Shown here one piece after another: positions 6,287-13,973 of a stretch of DNA of 21,598 nt. The DNA comes from Methanobacteriota archaeon. Its GTDB lineage: Archaea > Thermoplasmatota > Poseidoniia > Poseidoniales > Poseidoniaceae. How positions within the stretch are numbered: the first letter of the stretch is position 1; every line of letters starts with the position of its first letter. The notes beneath the pieces were generated by a model. The model was not told the DNA's origin and did no database searches. It saw only the letters and a list, made by a program, of their open reading frames with translations. The position numbers were made by a program, and so were the translations under genes. The stretch covers positions 37,659 to 59,256 of the forward strand of contig PBHQ01000007.1 in NCBI GenBank assembly GCA_002719475.1, given 5' to 3'.

Positions 6287-8527
6287 TCAACGCACTCGCG
6301 AACCAGTTGCGATTTCCCCATCAATTGTAACTAGTTTAACTCCACCAGTTCCATCATCGGCAGCCAACATCATGCCTTCTGACATTACGCCCCTTAGTTT
6401 GCGGGGTTTCAGATTAGCAACAAATACGACACTGCGCCCCTGCATTTCTTCTGCACTGTAATACTCCTTGAGTCCAGCACACACGGTTCGGCCACTTTCA
6501 CTTCCATCATCAATTCGAACAACATACAACTTGTCCGCATCTGGGTGTTCCTCTACGGAAGTAATCTTCCCAGTTCTCAGTTCAACTTCCATGAATGTCT
6601 CAAAATCTAACCATGTTGTTCCTTCAGGTGCCTGTTTTTCTTCATTCTTCATTTTTCCACTTCCTTTCATCTTTTGTGTGGGGTCCTTGGTCTCTACATT
6701 ATCTTCTACCAATGAGTGTTCCTGTGATAGAATCTCATCTAGTTCCAACCTTTGGAATAGAGGTTCAGGAGAGTTTGGATTCCACAATAATGGTGCTTGC
6801 CAATTTTTAGCAGACTCCCAAAGAATGTCACAAACTTCGCCATCTTCTCCTATAGATTGCCACAGTCTTTGAGCACTAAATGGCAGGAAGGGCTGACTTG
6901 CAATAGCAAGCATTCTTGTCATTCTCCAGCAGAATGCCAAAGCGGCCAACGATTCTGCCGAACCATCGTCATTCATTGTTTCTTCTTTGAGGTATTTCCA
7001 AGGTGCCGCGCTTTGAAGTAACTGATTTCCATATTGGGAGATGTTCATGACTGCTCTGAGCGCTTCCTTGTACCGGTGCTTATCGAGACTTTTTCCTACT
7101 GCAGCAAATAGATCCTCTGTTTTATTCTTCCATTCTACAGAGAGACTAGCATCATCATATTCCAACAACGGATTATTTCCCTCATTTGGGAGTCTGTGTG
7201 CAAGGGTCAGTACCCTATGTACGAAATTCCCATGGCAGCCAATTAACTCAGAATTGATCTTCTCAACGAAATCTGGCCAATTGAAATCAGAATCGTGATT
7301 TTCAGGCATGTTAATCCCAAGATAGTATCTCAGGGTATCGGCATCGAATCTTTCTAGGAAAGAAGGTAGCCAAACTGCATGCTTTCTGCTCTTCGAGAAC
7401 TGACCACCCGCTAGCATGAGATATTCCATGGCTGGAACATCGTCAGCCAGATGTAGTTGTCCTGAACTCGGGGAGCATATTTCATCAAGGTCAGTTTTTC
7501 CTGCAGCAGCATGGTTCAGGCCCATCAACAATGCTGGCCAAATTATAGTGTGGAATGGAATGTTATCCTTGCCAAGGAAATACATGTGCTTAGGGCTCAC
7601 GCCACCTTCGGAGTTTTGCCACCAAGATTTCCATGCATCATCATCAGAATACCTTTCGGCCCATATTTGTGAACATGTCAAATAGCCCTGAACCGCTTCA
7701 AACCAAACATAGACACACTTTCCTTGCCACTTTTCATCGTCCAGTGGAATCGGAATTCCCCATTCTAAATCTCTGGTTATGGCTCGTGGCCTCAACCCCA
7801 TCTCTAACCATTGTTTGGTCATCGCTTTGACGTTCGCTTTCCAACCAGGCATTCTCTGTTCGGCGAATTCTTCCAATTTTTGTTGAAATAAATCTAGACG
7901 ATAGAATAAGTGCTCTGTGTCTCGAATCTCAATTTTAGCACTTGGATCCATCAAAGAGCGAGGATGTAGTAATTCATGCGCCTCGTAAGTTATGCCACAG
8001 GAGTCACACTGGTCTCCTCTAGCACCATCGCTTTCACAGCCTGGACAAACTCCCTCTACGTATCTATCAGGGAGAAATCTACCGCTCCCATCATCGCGAG
8101 TTTCGTAGTACTGTTGCATGGTTTTGGTTTCAAATAGACCGGCATCAAGTAGAGATTTGAAATTCTCCTGCACCCTATTTTTGTGAGAGGGGTCTGTGGT
8201 TCTGTTGAATAGGGCACCTCCATGCCCTTCTCCTCTGGTATCAACATGTGGCTTCCACATGCAACCGAGGTTCAAAAGAGCTTGATGATTGATTGAGTGG
8301 TATTCATCGACAATTTTCTGTGGATCAACACCTTGCTGTTCTGCTGTAACGGTGATTGGTGTCCCATGCTCGTCTGATCCACTAACCATCAAGACCTTGT
8401 TTCCAAGGGATCGTTGATATCGGAACTGGATGTCAGGAGGGAGGTAGCAACCGGCAACATGGCCCAAGTGTAATGGTCCATTAGCGTAGGGCCAAGCAAC
8501 ACAAATCAACACATGTTCGTCTGCCAT
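6287..8527 (-). CDS. metG: Methionyl-tRNA synthetase with fused C-terminal tRNA-binding domain
   Basis: It charges tRNA-Met with methionine. The 746-residue protein has the class I HIGH motif as HLGH (20-23), the KMSKS loop as FSKSRKH (377-383), and the connective zinc insert with CPGC (C161, C164) and CDSC (C174, C177). The second Cys pair-of-pairs found in many archaeal enzymes is absent: the segment runs HPRSLMDPSAKIEIRDTEH (188-206) without Cys. RAITRDLEWGIPIP (249-262) is close to the archaeal/eukaryotic form. A charged low-complexity linker (about 598-638) leads to an EMAPII/Arc1p-type OB domain (about 639-746; FMEVELRTGKI, HPDADKLYV, ANLKPRKLRGVMSEGM). The start is backed by GGTGG 4 bases upstream. 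Confidence 0.96.
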   Translation of the reverse strand: MADEHVLICVAWPYANGPLHLGHVAGCYLPPDIQFRYQRSLGNKVLMVSGSDEHGTPITVTAEQQGVDPQKIVDEYHSINHQALLNLGCMWKPHVDTRGEGHGGALFNRTTDPSHKNRVQENFKSLLDAGLFETKTMQQYYETRDDGSGRFLPDRYVEGVCPGCESDGARGDQCDSCGITYEAHELLHPRSLMDPSAKIEIRDTEHLFYRLDLFQQKLEEFAEQRMPGWKANVKAMTKQWLEMGLRPRAITRDLEWGIPIPLDDEKWQGKCVYVWFEAVQGYLTCSQIWAERYSDDDAWKSWWQNSEGGVSPKHMYFLGKDNIPFHTIIWPALLMGLNHAAAGKTDLDEICSPSSGQLHLADDVPAMEYLMLAGGQFSKSRKHAVWLPSFLERFDADTLRYYLGINMPENHDSDFNWPDFVEKINSELIGCHGNFVHRVLTLAHRLPNEGNNPLLEYDDASLSVEWKNKTEDLFAAVGKSLDKHRYKEALRAVMNISQYGNQLLQSAAPWKYLKEETMNDDGSAESLAALAFCWRMTRMLAIASQPFLPFSAQRLWQSIGEDGEVCDILWESAKNWQAPLLWNPNSPEPLFQRLELDEILSQEHSLVEDNVETKDPTQKMKGSGKMKNEEKQAPEGTTWLDFETFMEVELRTGKITSVEEHPDADKLYVVRIDDGSESGRTVCAGLKEYYSAEEMQGRSVVFVANLKPRKLRGVMSEGMMLAADDGTGGVKLVTIDGEIATGSRVR

Positions 8528-8645
8528 ACGGCCACCTTACCAGCCGAGAGCGCGATGAGATAAGGTGATTACTTTATCGACAACCCCTAATAACTTGAAT
8601 CCACACAGTGGGCTGTCGCCTCAGCACAGGAGGGCACACCCACTG
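8528..8645. promoter_or_regulatory. Divergent metG / CNNM-like gene promoter region
   Basis: This 118-base divergent spacer contains an imperfect AT-rich inverted repeat at 8559-8578, with arms GATAAGG and CTTTATC (one mismatch) around TGATTA. It sits where a TATA element could serve either direction. GGTGG (8532-8536 region, minus strand) is the metG ribosome binding site. AGGAGG at about 8627-8632 is a candidate, rather distant (about 12 bases), for the plus-strand gene. Promoter assignment is by position and composition only. Confidence 0.35.
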
Positions 8646-9695
8646 ATGGTTTCGAGCCTGTTAGTCATTTATGCAAGTCTTGCGCTAGGAGTATCTTTCC
8701 TGTGCAGCATGTTAGAGAGTGTATTGTTGAGTATTTCCCATTCTCATATCCAATTAATGCAGAATGATGGAAAGAAAGCAGGAAAGATTTGGTCCAGATT
8801 GAAGGAGAATGATTCAGTTAGGCCACTCACCGCGATTCTCACTCTGAATACAATAGCACATACCGTTGGTGCAGTAGGCGTTGGTTCGGTGGTTCACGAT
8901 GAATATGGAAATGAATGGGTAACATTAGCGTCAGCAATATTGACCGTAGCAGTGTTGCTACTTTCTGAAATTCTTCCAAAGACTATCGGTTCTGCGTATT
9001 GGAAGAAATTGGCAACTCCGACAGCACATATAACTCAGCAATTGACCTTGCTACTTACTGTGATTGTGGTTCCAATTGAGTGGTTCCGGAAATTATTGCC
9101 TCAAGCCCAGAAAACCACAGTTACTAGAGATGAACTAGCGGTTTTGGCAGATATAGGTGAGGAAGAGGGCACAATTGAAGAGGATGAGGAGAAGGTCATC
9201 GTCAACTTGTTACGATTGGCTGAGATTACAGTAGGCGAGATAATGACCCCGAGAGTAGTAGTAACTTCATTCCCTGTAAATTACACAATTTCACAAGTGC
9301 TTGATGAACATCCTGTCCTACGCGTTTCTAGAATACCAGTATATGGAGAAAATATGGATGATATTCAGGGTCTTGTTATACGTTCTGAGATTCTATTGGC
9401 TGCGAGCAAAGATGAATGGGATACACCATTGTCGAGCATGATGAAACCTCTTGATCAAATAGAGGAGAAGGAAAGTGTGGATCATGCCCTAGATGTTTTC
9501 ATCAGCAAGAGACAACAGATACTTGCTGTGGTTGATGACTTTGGGGGAACTTCTGGCATAGTAACCCTGGAAGATGCGATTGAAACATTGTTGGGAGAAG
9601 AAATAGTAGATGAAACCGATGAAGCCGAGGACATGCGCGAAGTTGCTTTGGCGCAATCAAGTAATGGTTTCAGTTCTAATGACTCAGAGGAGTGA
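8646..9695 (+). CDS. DUF21/CBS-domain membrane protein (CNNM/CorC-like, probable Mg2+ transport)
   Basis: The protein has an N-terminal DUF21 (CNNM) transmembrane domain followed by a CBS pair. Four or so hydrophobic helices are visible in the first 150 residues, with conserved pieces SFLCSMLESVLLSISHSHI and LLLSEILPKTIG. The CBS part carries GEIMTPRVVVTSF, SRIPVYGENMDDIQGLVI and AVVDDFGGTSGIVTLEDAIETLLGEEIVDETDE, all typical. The CorC/HlyC C-terminal domain found in many bacterial relatives is missing; only a short Ser/Asn/Glu tail follows. CNNM/CorC proteins are linked to Mg2+ (and Co2+) efflux; the substrate here is inferred. I chose the ATG at 8646, which starts just before the first TM helix (349 residues). 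A GTG at 8565 would add 27 residues with no membrane or domain character. Its stop overlaps the convergent hydrolase stop by 12 bases. Confidence 0.85.
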   Translation: MVSSLLVIYASLALGVSFLCSMLESVLLSISHSHIQLMQNDGKKAGKIWSRLKENDSVRPLTAILTLNTIAHTVGAVGVGSVVHDEYGNEWVTLASAILTVAVLLLSEILPKTIGSAYWKKLATPTAHITQQLTLLLTVIVVPIEWFRKLLPQAQKTTVTRDELAVLADIGEEEGTIEEDEEKVIVNLLRLAEITVGEIMTPRVVVTSFPVNYTISQVLDEHPVLRVSRIPVYGENMDDIQGLVIRSEILLAASKDEWDTPLSSMMKPLDQIEEKESVDHALDVFISKRQQILAVVDDFGGTSGIVTLEDAIETLLGEEIVDETDEAEDMREVALAQSSNGFSSNDSEE

Positions 9696-10682
9696 TCTAT
9701 CTAGGTAGTCTTGCATCAGTTTCGTTCTACCCTCGTGAATACTGTCTCCGCTATGGCGCAGGTCTTCGATAACATGTTTTTCATGTTTAACGTGACTGAT
9801 ATTCTCAAGCAGCAATTGATAATGACTCATACCTAATCGTTCATCATCAGCTGCTTGAATCAAGAGTGTTGGAAATTCTAACCTCCCCCATTCGGGGATT
9901 TTGATATCTTCTCTACCAGTCAATGTGATTTCGGGATGAATCCTTTTCCATGCTTTGATCATCCATCGAAATATCAACGGCCGCAATAGAGCTAGTGGAC
10001 CAGGAGTATATTCTTTGAGAATGAGATTATAATCAGTCATTGGAGATTCGAGAACAAGGCACATAAGGTTCTGACGCCACCATCCTTTGAATCTCGATTG
10101 TAAACGAATTGCGATGAAACTTCCGAGACTATGTCCATGAATAGAGATAGAAGAAATCTTGTCTCGGGGTATGGAATCAAGTAGTTTAGCCGCATCTTCC
10201 GCACATTTCTGCGCTGTAAATTCAGGATCATCTGGCGCATGGCCATGGCCGCGTAAATCCATTGCAAGAACATGATACCCAGTGATATCTCTACACCTAT
10301 TCAATGAACGCGAGGAATTAGAACTCCATCCATGGAGATAAAATATCAGTGGTGCTTTTTCATCCAACCATTTGGCATGAGCATGGATTGATACTCCATC
10401 ATCATTTTTTACAACTAATTTTTGCCACTCTTCGTTTTCAATACAAGATATGCTTCGTTTTGGTGTTTGAAAGAGAATTCTAAGATACCAAATGCGAATT
10501 GACTGCAATAGCAGATATATGCCTATAGTGAAGAGAACAACTGAAGATAGTGTTGAATATGCAATGGAAAAAGGTCTTTGAATATACAATAGCAATGACG
10601 CTGAAATCAAAAATATTGCTATGGTAAGGAAATACTTCTCCAAGGGAGACTCATGTGTGGCCTTACGATTTAGTCCAGTCAT
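9684..10682 (-). CDS. Membrane-anchored alpha/beta hydrolase
   Basis: This is a serine hydrolase of the alpha/beta fold, 332 residues, substrate unknown. Two N-terminal hydrophobic segments (about 17-35 and 42-62) anchor it in the membrane. The catalytic part shows the oxyanion segment YLHGWSSNSS (115-124), LAMDLRGHGHAPDD (139-152), the nucleophile elbow GHSLGS (183-188, Ser185), an acid candidate in AADDERLG (277-284, Asp279/280) and a His candidate at RHSGDSIHEG (His310 or His316). It resembles esterase/lysophospholipase-type members. Its ATG overlaps the stop of the upstream four-TM gene (ATGA, 4 bases), so the two are translationally coupled and probably act in the same process. Confidence 0.82.
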   Translation of the reverse strand: MTGLNRKATHESPLEKYFLTIAIFLISASLLLYIQRPFSIAYSTLSSVVLFTIGIYLLLQSIRIWYLRILFQTPKRSISCIENEEWQKLVVKNDDGVSIHAHAKWLDEKAPLIFYLHGWSSNSSRSLNRCRDITGYHVLAMDLRGHGHAPDDPEFTAQKCAEDAAKLLDSIPRDKISSISIHGHSLGSFIAIRLQSRFKGWWRQNLMCLVLESPMTDYNLILKEYTPGPLALLRPLIFRWMIKAWKRIHPEITLTGREDIKIPEWGRLEFPTLLIQAADDERLGMSHYQLLLENISHVKHEKHVIEDLRHSGDSIHEGRTKLMQDYLDRSLL

Positions 10683-11491
10683 GAGTCATCATCCGCTGCA
10701 TCAGAATCAGCAGCAGCACGCTTTTCATCGATCTTAGCGATGCGCTTTGCTCCGAATTCACCAAGACTCTCAAGCCTTGCCAACCAACCAGTTTCCTTTC
10801 CTGTTGGCACGTGATGAACTAGGTAGGATGCGAAGATTTTGTCCCACATTCCTTGTCCGGAATCCTTGCCTACTACCTTTTTGAAGATGTACTCTGAAAG
10901 AGGGAATGCTAAACACAAAACACAGAGAACAATCATTGTAGCATTGATGCCATCGCTGCTATTGTTACCTATACCTGAAATTGCTAAGAACCCTAGACCC
11001 ATGAAGAACATAGGAGTATTGATGTTGGTCATTATTCCATGAAGGAATATCGGTCTTTCACCTTTGTATGACACATACTTGGTACGTGACACGAATTGCC
11101 CGATATTTCTACCAAACTTCGCTGGTATGAAGAATACGTTCACGATGGGTAATAACAAACCTCCCGCTATGAGCCAAGTCATATCTGCCATTGCACCGGA
11201 AATAATGATCGATAATACTGCAATCAGTGCCGCCCAGTTCCACACAAAATTAACTAATGCTGCTGCTGCTCTGTTTGTCTTAGCTGCTGCTACAAAGTCT
11301 GAAGGAAATCCTTTGTCAGGTCTTTCTCTCCTAACTCTTTCTTTTTTCTCTCGAACTGGTTTGGGTTTAGCGGCAGGTTTTGCCTTTACCTTAGCCGGTT
11401 TTGCCTTTGCTGCCGGTTTTGCCTTTGCTACCGGCTTTTCTTTAGCAGCCGGCTTTTTGTCAATCTCTCCTGCCTTGTCAAGTAGTCCCAT
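10679..11491 (-). CDS. Four-TM membrane protein with Lys/Ala/Pro-repeat N-terminal tail, unknown function
   Basis: I do not recognise the family. The 270-residue protein begins with a basic tail of hexapeptide-like repeats of the form (A)KxKPA (14-45), followed by a very basic segment (REKKERVRRERPDKG, 47-61). Four hydrophobic segments follow (about 78-99, 104-123, 155-175, 183-205). A cytoplasmic-looking C terminus (about 206-270) ends in an Ala/Asp/Ser-rich acidic stretch. The tail resembles eukaryotic/bacterial histone H1-like Lys-Ala-Pro repeats, which suggests binding of a polyanion such as nucleic acid, ribosomes or acidic proteins; that is inference. A TTG three codons upstream (11500) overlaps the previous stop. 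I prefer the ATG at 11491. It is the middle gene of the 12594-9684 unit; its acidic neighbour protein is a candidate partner. Confidence 0.75.
   Translation of the reverse strand: MGLLDKAGEIDKKPAAKEKPVAKAKPAAKAKPAKVKAKPAAKPKPVREKKERVRRERPDKGFPSDFVAAAKTNRAAAALVNFVWNWAALIAVLSIIISGAMADMTWLIAGGLLLPIVNVFFIPAKFGRNIGQFVSRTKYVSYKGERPIFLHGIMTNINTPMFFMGLGFLAISGIGNNSSDGINATMIVLCVLCLAFPLSEYIFKKVVGKDSGQGMWDKIFASYLVHHVPTGKETGWLARLESLGEFGAKRIAKIDEKRAAADSDAADDDS
11357..11452 (-). repeat. Coding tandem repeat, about 18 bp period (Lys-Ala-Pro tail)
   Basis: This stretch encodes the basic repeat tail of the four-TM protein. Two copies of an 18-bp unit are identical (11394-11411 and 11412-11429, plus-strand GCCGGTTTTGCCTTTGCT), and flanking copies are degenerate. 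One unit encodes Ala-Lys-Ala-Lys-Pro-Ala. The exact identity of neighbouring units points to recent duplication or gene conversion rather than only protein-level constraint. Copy number may vary among relatives. Confidence 0.75.
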
Positions 11492-11496
11492 ATGCC

Positions 11497-12594
11497 TCAA
11501 ACTCCGTATGTTGCGCCTATCTCGCTATAAATCGCGAATTCTCCTGATCGCATGAATGCTTGAATTTCATCTTCAGGCAATTCGAGAAGTAATGAATCAA
11601 CCATCTGGAAGAACTCGGTTCGCTGATCATCGGCTGCATCTGACGGATTTCCTGCTACAGCCGCATAAAGTGTAAATTCATCACTACGGATAAACGCATC
11701 AGTATCTGGCAACTTACCCAGTAGATTATCAATTATGGAAACGAATTGAATGAATAGATCCTCCGATTCAACCTCATCGTAATCATCTTCTTCCTCTTCC
11801 AAAGATGATAGTGGGGCCTCTCCATCAATTACTGCAGCAATAGACTTGCGTTCTGATAACAAAGCCTCTAGTTTTGGCTTCAACTTTTTCAATTTCGATG
11901 CCTGGTTCTTCTGTTTTGCTAGTTGGTATTTTGGCTTCAACTTCTTTATCTCAGCCTCGAGTGCAGATTTCTTAGAATTCAACATCTCTAGAGTTTCATC
12001 ATCAATATCACTTGCTTCAGTATCGTCCACTTCGTCCTCCGAATAAGTGTCTTCAACTTCTTCTTCTACCTCTGAGGACTCCTCTTCTGCAGGTATTGCA
12101 TCTATCTCTTCTTCTTCATCCTCGTCCAGTAGTGTAATTGTAGGTGCATCCCTAATTTCTGCTATCTTGGAATCGTGTTCCGCTTTCCTCTTGACGATTA
12201 TTTCGCGGTCTAGTTGATGGCCGAAACGGTCAGCATACCTGTCAAGTAGACTACCTACTTCTCCTTCACCAAGTCTGTCAATATGTCCGTAAACTTGCTT
12301 CAGAGGTTTACTACTTCCTCTCTTCCACAATGAATCATAACCATCTTTCTTCCTTTCTTTAGACATGTCAGGTGGAGCCAAACTAGAGATTTTTGGAGCT
12401 GCTGCTCCCTCTAATGCGCCTCTTGGTTTTGCGGATTCAACCGGCGGAGGAGGCATCCCTTCGAGAGGTGGTAGCGGTAGTCCTTCAGTTGGAGGAGGGG
12501 GAATCGCAGCAGGAAGTGAGGGAGGCAAAGGCAAAGGCGGCAGGTCTGCCGGATTTGGAGGTGCAGCCCCCTTCTTCTTCTTCTTACGTCCCAT
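11497..12594 (-). CDS. Proline-rich, acidic coiled-coil protein with duplicated C-terminal module, unknown function
   Basis: This is a 365-residue soluble protein I cannot assign. It starts with GRKKKKK, then a proline-rich low-complexity region (about 12-55) and a moderately ordered part (about 85-148). An intensely acidic segment follows (156-203), then a Lys/Leu/Ala-rich coiled coil (about 201-253) and another acidic patch (265-279). The C terminus has two copies of a roughly 30-residue helical module: 284-313 and 328-359. They share the pattern D-x-LL-x-x-LP ... AF-x-RS-x-EF-x-x-Y. The modular, disordered-plus-coil build suggests a scaffold or adaptor. It heads a tight unit with the four-TM protein (5 bases between stop and ATG) and the hydrolase. 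GGTGG just upstream supports the start but is buried in a hairpin. Confidence 0.75.
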   Translation of the reverse strand: MGRKKKKKGAAPPNPADLPPLPLPPSLPAAIPPPPTEGLPLPPLEGMPPPPVESAKPRGALEGAAAPKISSLAPPDMSKERKKDGYDSLWKRGSSKPLKQVYGHIDRLGEGEVGSLLDRYADRFGHQLDREIIVKRKAEHDSKIAEIRDAPTITLLDEDEEEEIDAIPAEEESSEVEEEVEDTYSEDEVDDTEASDIDDETLEMLNSKKSALEAEIKKLKPKYQLAKQKNQASKLKKLKPKLEALLSERKSIAAVIDGEAPLSSLEEEEDDYDEVESEDLFIQFVSIIDNLLGKLPDTDAFIRSDEFTLYAAVAGNPSDAADDQRTEFFQMVDSLLLELPEDEIQAFMRSGEFAIYSEIGATYGV

Positions 12595-12598
12595 GATT

Positions 12599-12613
12599 CC
12601 ACCCTACGGGTGG
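12599..12613 (-). promoter_or_regulatory. Hairpin covering the ribosome binding site
   Basis: In the minus-strand transcript, CCACCC-GTA-GGGTGG forms a perfect 6-bp GC-rich stem with a 3-base loop. The 3' arm contains the GGTGG ribosome binding site, 4-5 bases before the ATG at 12594. Such a stem would hide the site until opened by a factor, by temperature or by translation. The stem is seen; regulation is inferred. Confidence 0.45.
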
Positions 12614-12667
12614 CCTGTGGACTTCGCGCTTCTTCTTTAACATTGACCGCGTTTGAACTTGGCAGAA

Positions 12668-12685
12668 TTACTCTTATTTGAGTAA
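12668..12685. repeat. Inverted repeat TTACTC-N6-GAGTAA
   Basis: Perfect 6-bp arms flank an AT-only 6-base spacer in the 98-base gap between priS (stop at 12693) and the coiled-coil protein gene (start at 12594). It could be a regulator site over a promoter, since the spacer reads AAATAA in the gene direction, TATA-like, roughly 75-90 bases before the start. It could also be a weak hairpin after priS. The sequence alone does not decide between these. Confidence 0.35.
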
Positions 12686-12692
12686 AACCGAA

Positions 12693-13919
12693 TCATGAAA
12701 TGAGTTGTGCCCAGCCCTTGAGGACGACAAATGCTGCAGCTGCTTCAGGCAAAGATAGTCGGTCGCCAGCCGAACCTTCGATATTTATTGATGCCATACG
12801 AGTATTGATGTCTTCGGCAAGAATCTCTACTTCCATCATGTTGTCCATCGGTAATGCAATCGCTTCCTGTAATGGGTCGAAAGGATCGCTTCCATCGGGG
12901 TCCAATCTGCTCAGTGGGAAAGTAGTGACCCGTAATCCACATTTGCCATGCAAAGAGGTAGGGTATCTGATGACTCGGTGGCAATCAACAGTAACTACTT
13001 CATCAGTCTCGCCAGCATTACCCAAAACTACGGCAGCATCACTTCGTAATATATCGATAAATGCATCACGATGGAAATTAGAATCGCCCTTTCGTCCACC
13101 TAGTGCATTGAGGTTTCCTTCTTCTAGACTTTCCCTTCTAACCTGGTGCTTAACAAGTTCCGCTAGGTCCTTCACAACCTTTTCACCGCGCGTTCTTTTC
13201 AATCCCCTGATTTTAGCAGATCTCTTGAGAGTATCAACGTAATTTTCAATCAGTGCTTTGGATTTAACATCGTTTGATTCTCTGATAATATCGAGCTTTC
13301 TTAGGGTATCCCTAAGCCCATTCTTCAGTCGTCCAGCCCATCCCGAAGCATCTCTTTCCATTGATCTTGGTAATAATGAGATGACATCTACTCCATCGCC
13401 TCTTATGTGCGAAACCAATTCCCTACGAGCCTCACCGTCGAGATGCGCTAATCCTGGATCTCTATAGTGAAGGTGAAATCCTCTATGCCCGGAGAAAGTT
13501 AAGTGCAGATATCTTTCGTCAAAACCAAATTCAGGCTCAAGAAAGTCATTCCATAATTTCCAAGCCTGCTCACGAATCGATGTCAACATGCCAGTGAAAT
13601 CGGTATCTACTACTCCGGGTAAGTGATCTCCATCAAGATCGAAGATTAAATCCGCCCCCAACCATCCTTTGTCCTTCATTTTGTATTCGCGAGGATCTCT
13701 CCAGTATGCAGTACTGTAGAACACAGAATGCGGAGTCCTCTCGATTAGATTTCGCTGGATACTCGATAGGTCATCAAAGCCCAAATGTCTGAGTGGCCTG
13801 CCTCCTCCAAACGGAATCAACATCCACTCTCTAGTGCGTAAGCGAGGAGGAATCCAGCCATCGAAAGAACGGTAATATTGCTCAAATCTATGAGCAAAAA
13901 GCGACCATCCCTTGACCAT
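12693..13919 (-). CDS. priS: DNA primase small (catalytic) subunit
   Basis: PriS is the catalytic subunit of the archaeal/eukaryotic-type primase, which makes the primers for DNA replication with PriL. The 408-residue protein has the metal-binding catalytic pair in LIFDLDGDHL (Asp94 and Asp96), the SGHRGFHLHY motif (143-152), and the third-Asp region VTVDCHRVIRYPTSLHGKCGL (309-329; Asp312, Arg315, Arg318). AYWRDP near residue 71 is also family-typical. Length is slightly above the usual 330-400. The start is supported by a GGAGGCACC-rich leader. It is the last gene of a run beginning with mqnD, 54 bases after the zinc-ribbon gene. priL is not in the window. Confidence 0.95.
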   Translation of the reverse strand: MVKGWSLFAHRFEQYYRSFDGWIPPRLRTREWMLIPFGGGRPLRHLGFDDLSSIQRNLIERTPHSVFYSTAYWRDPREYKMKDKGWLGADLIFDLDGDHLPGVVDTDFTGMLTSIREQAWKLWNDFLEPEFGFDERYLHLTFSGHRGFHLHYRDPGLAHLDGEARRELVSHIRGDGVDVISLLPRSMERDASGWAGRLKNGLRDTLRKLDIIRESNDVKSKALIENYVDTLKRSAKIRGLKRTRGEKVVKDLAELVKHQVRRESLEEGNLNALGGRKGDSNFHRDAFIDILRSDAAVVLGNAGETDEVVTVDCHRVIRYPTSLHGKCGLRVTTFPLSRLDPDGSDPFDPLQEAIALPMDNMMEVEILAEDINTRMASINIEGSAGDRLSLPEAAAAFVVLKGWAQLIS

Positions 13920-13973
13920 CTAGGTGCCTCCGCCTTGGTCCTGTAGCCGAGGGATGATGAATGACGCGGTCAT

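Noticed and set aside
8565..8645. GTG-initiated 27-residue N-terminal extension of the CNNM-like protein
   Set aside because: No domain or membrane character, and it would leave only 37 bases for two divergent promoters; the ATG at 8646 starts just before the first TM helix.
11064..11555. Plus-strand frame (163 codons) with hydrophobic, Ala/Gly/Phe-rich sequence across two minus-strand genes
   Set aside because: The apparent membrane-like repeats are just the complement of the Lys-Ala-Pro repeat DNA and the opposite TM segments.
12020..12140. CTT/TTC-rich low-complexity DNA
   Set aside because: Simply the complement of GAA/GAG codons for the acidic region of the coiled-coil protein; no regular period.
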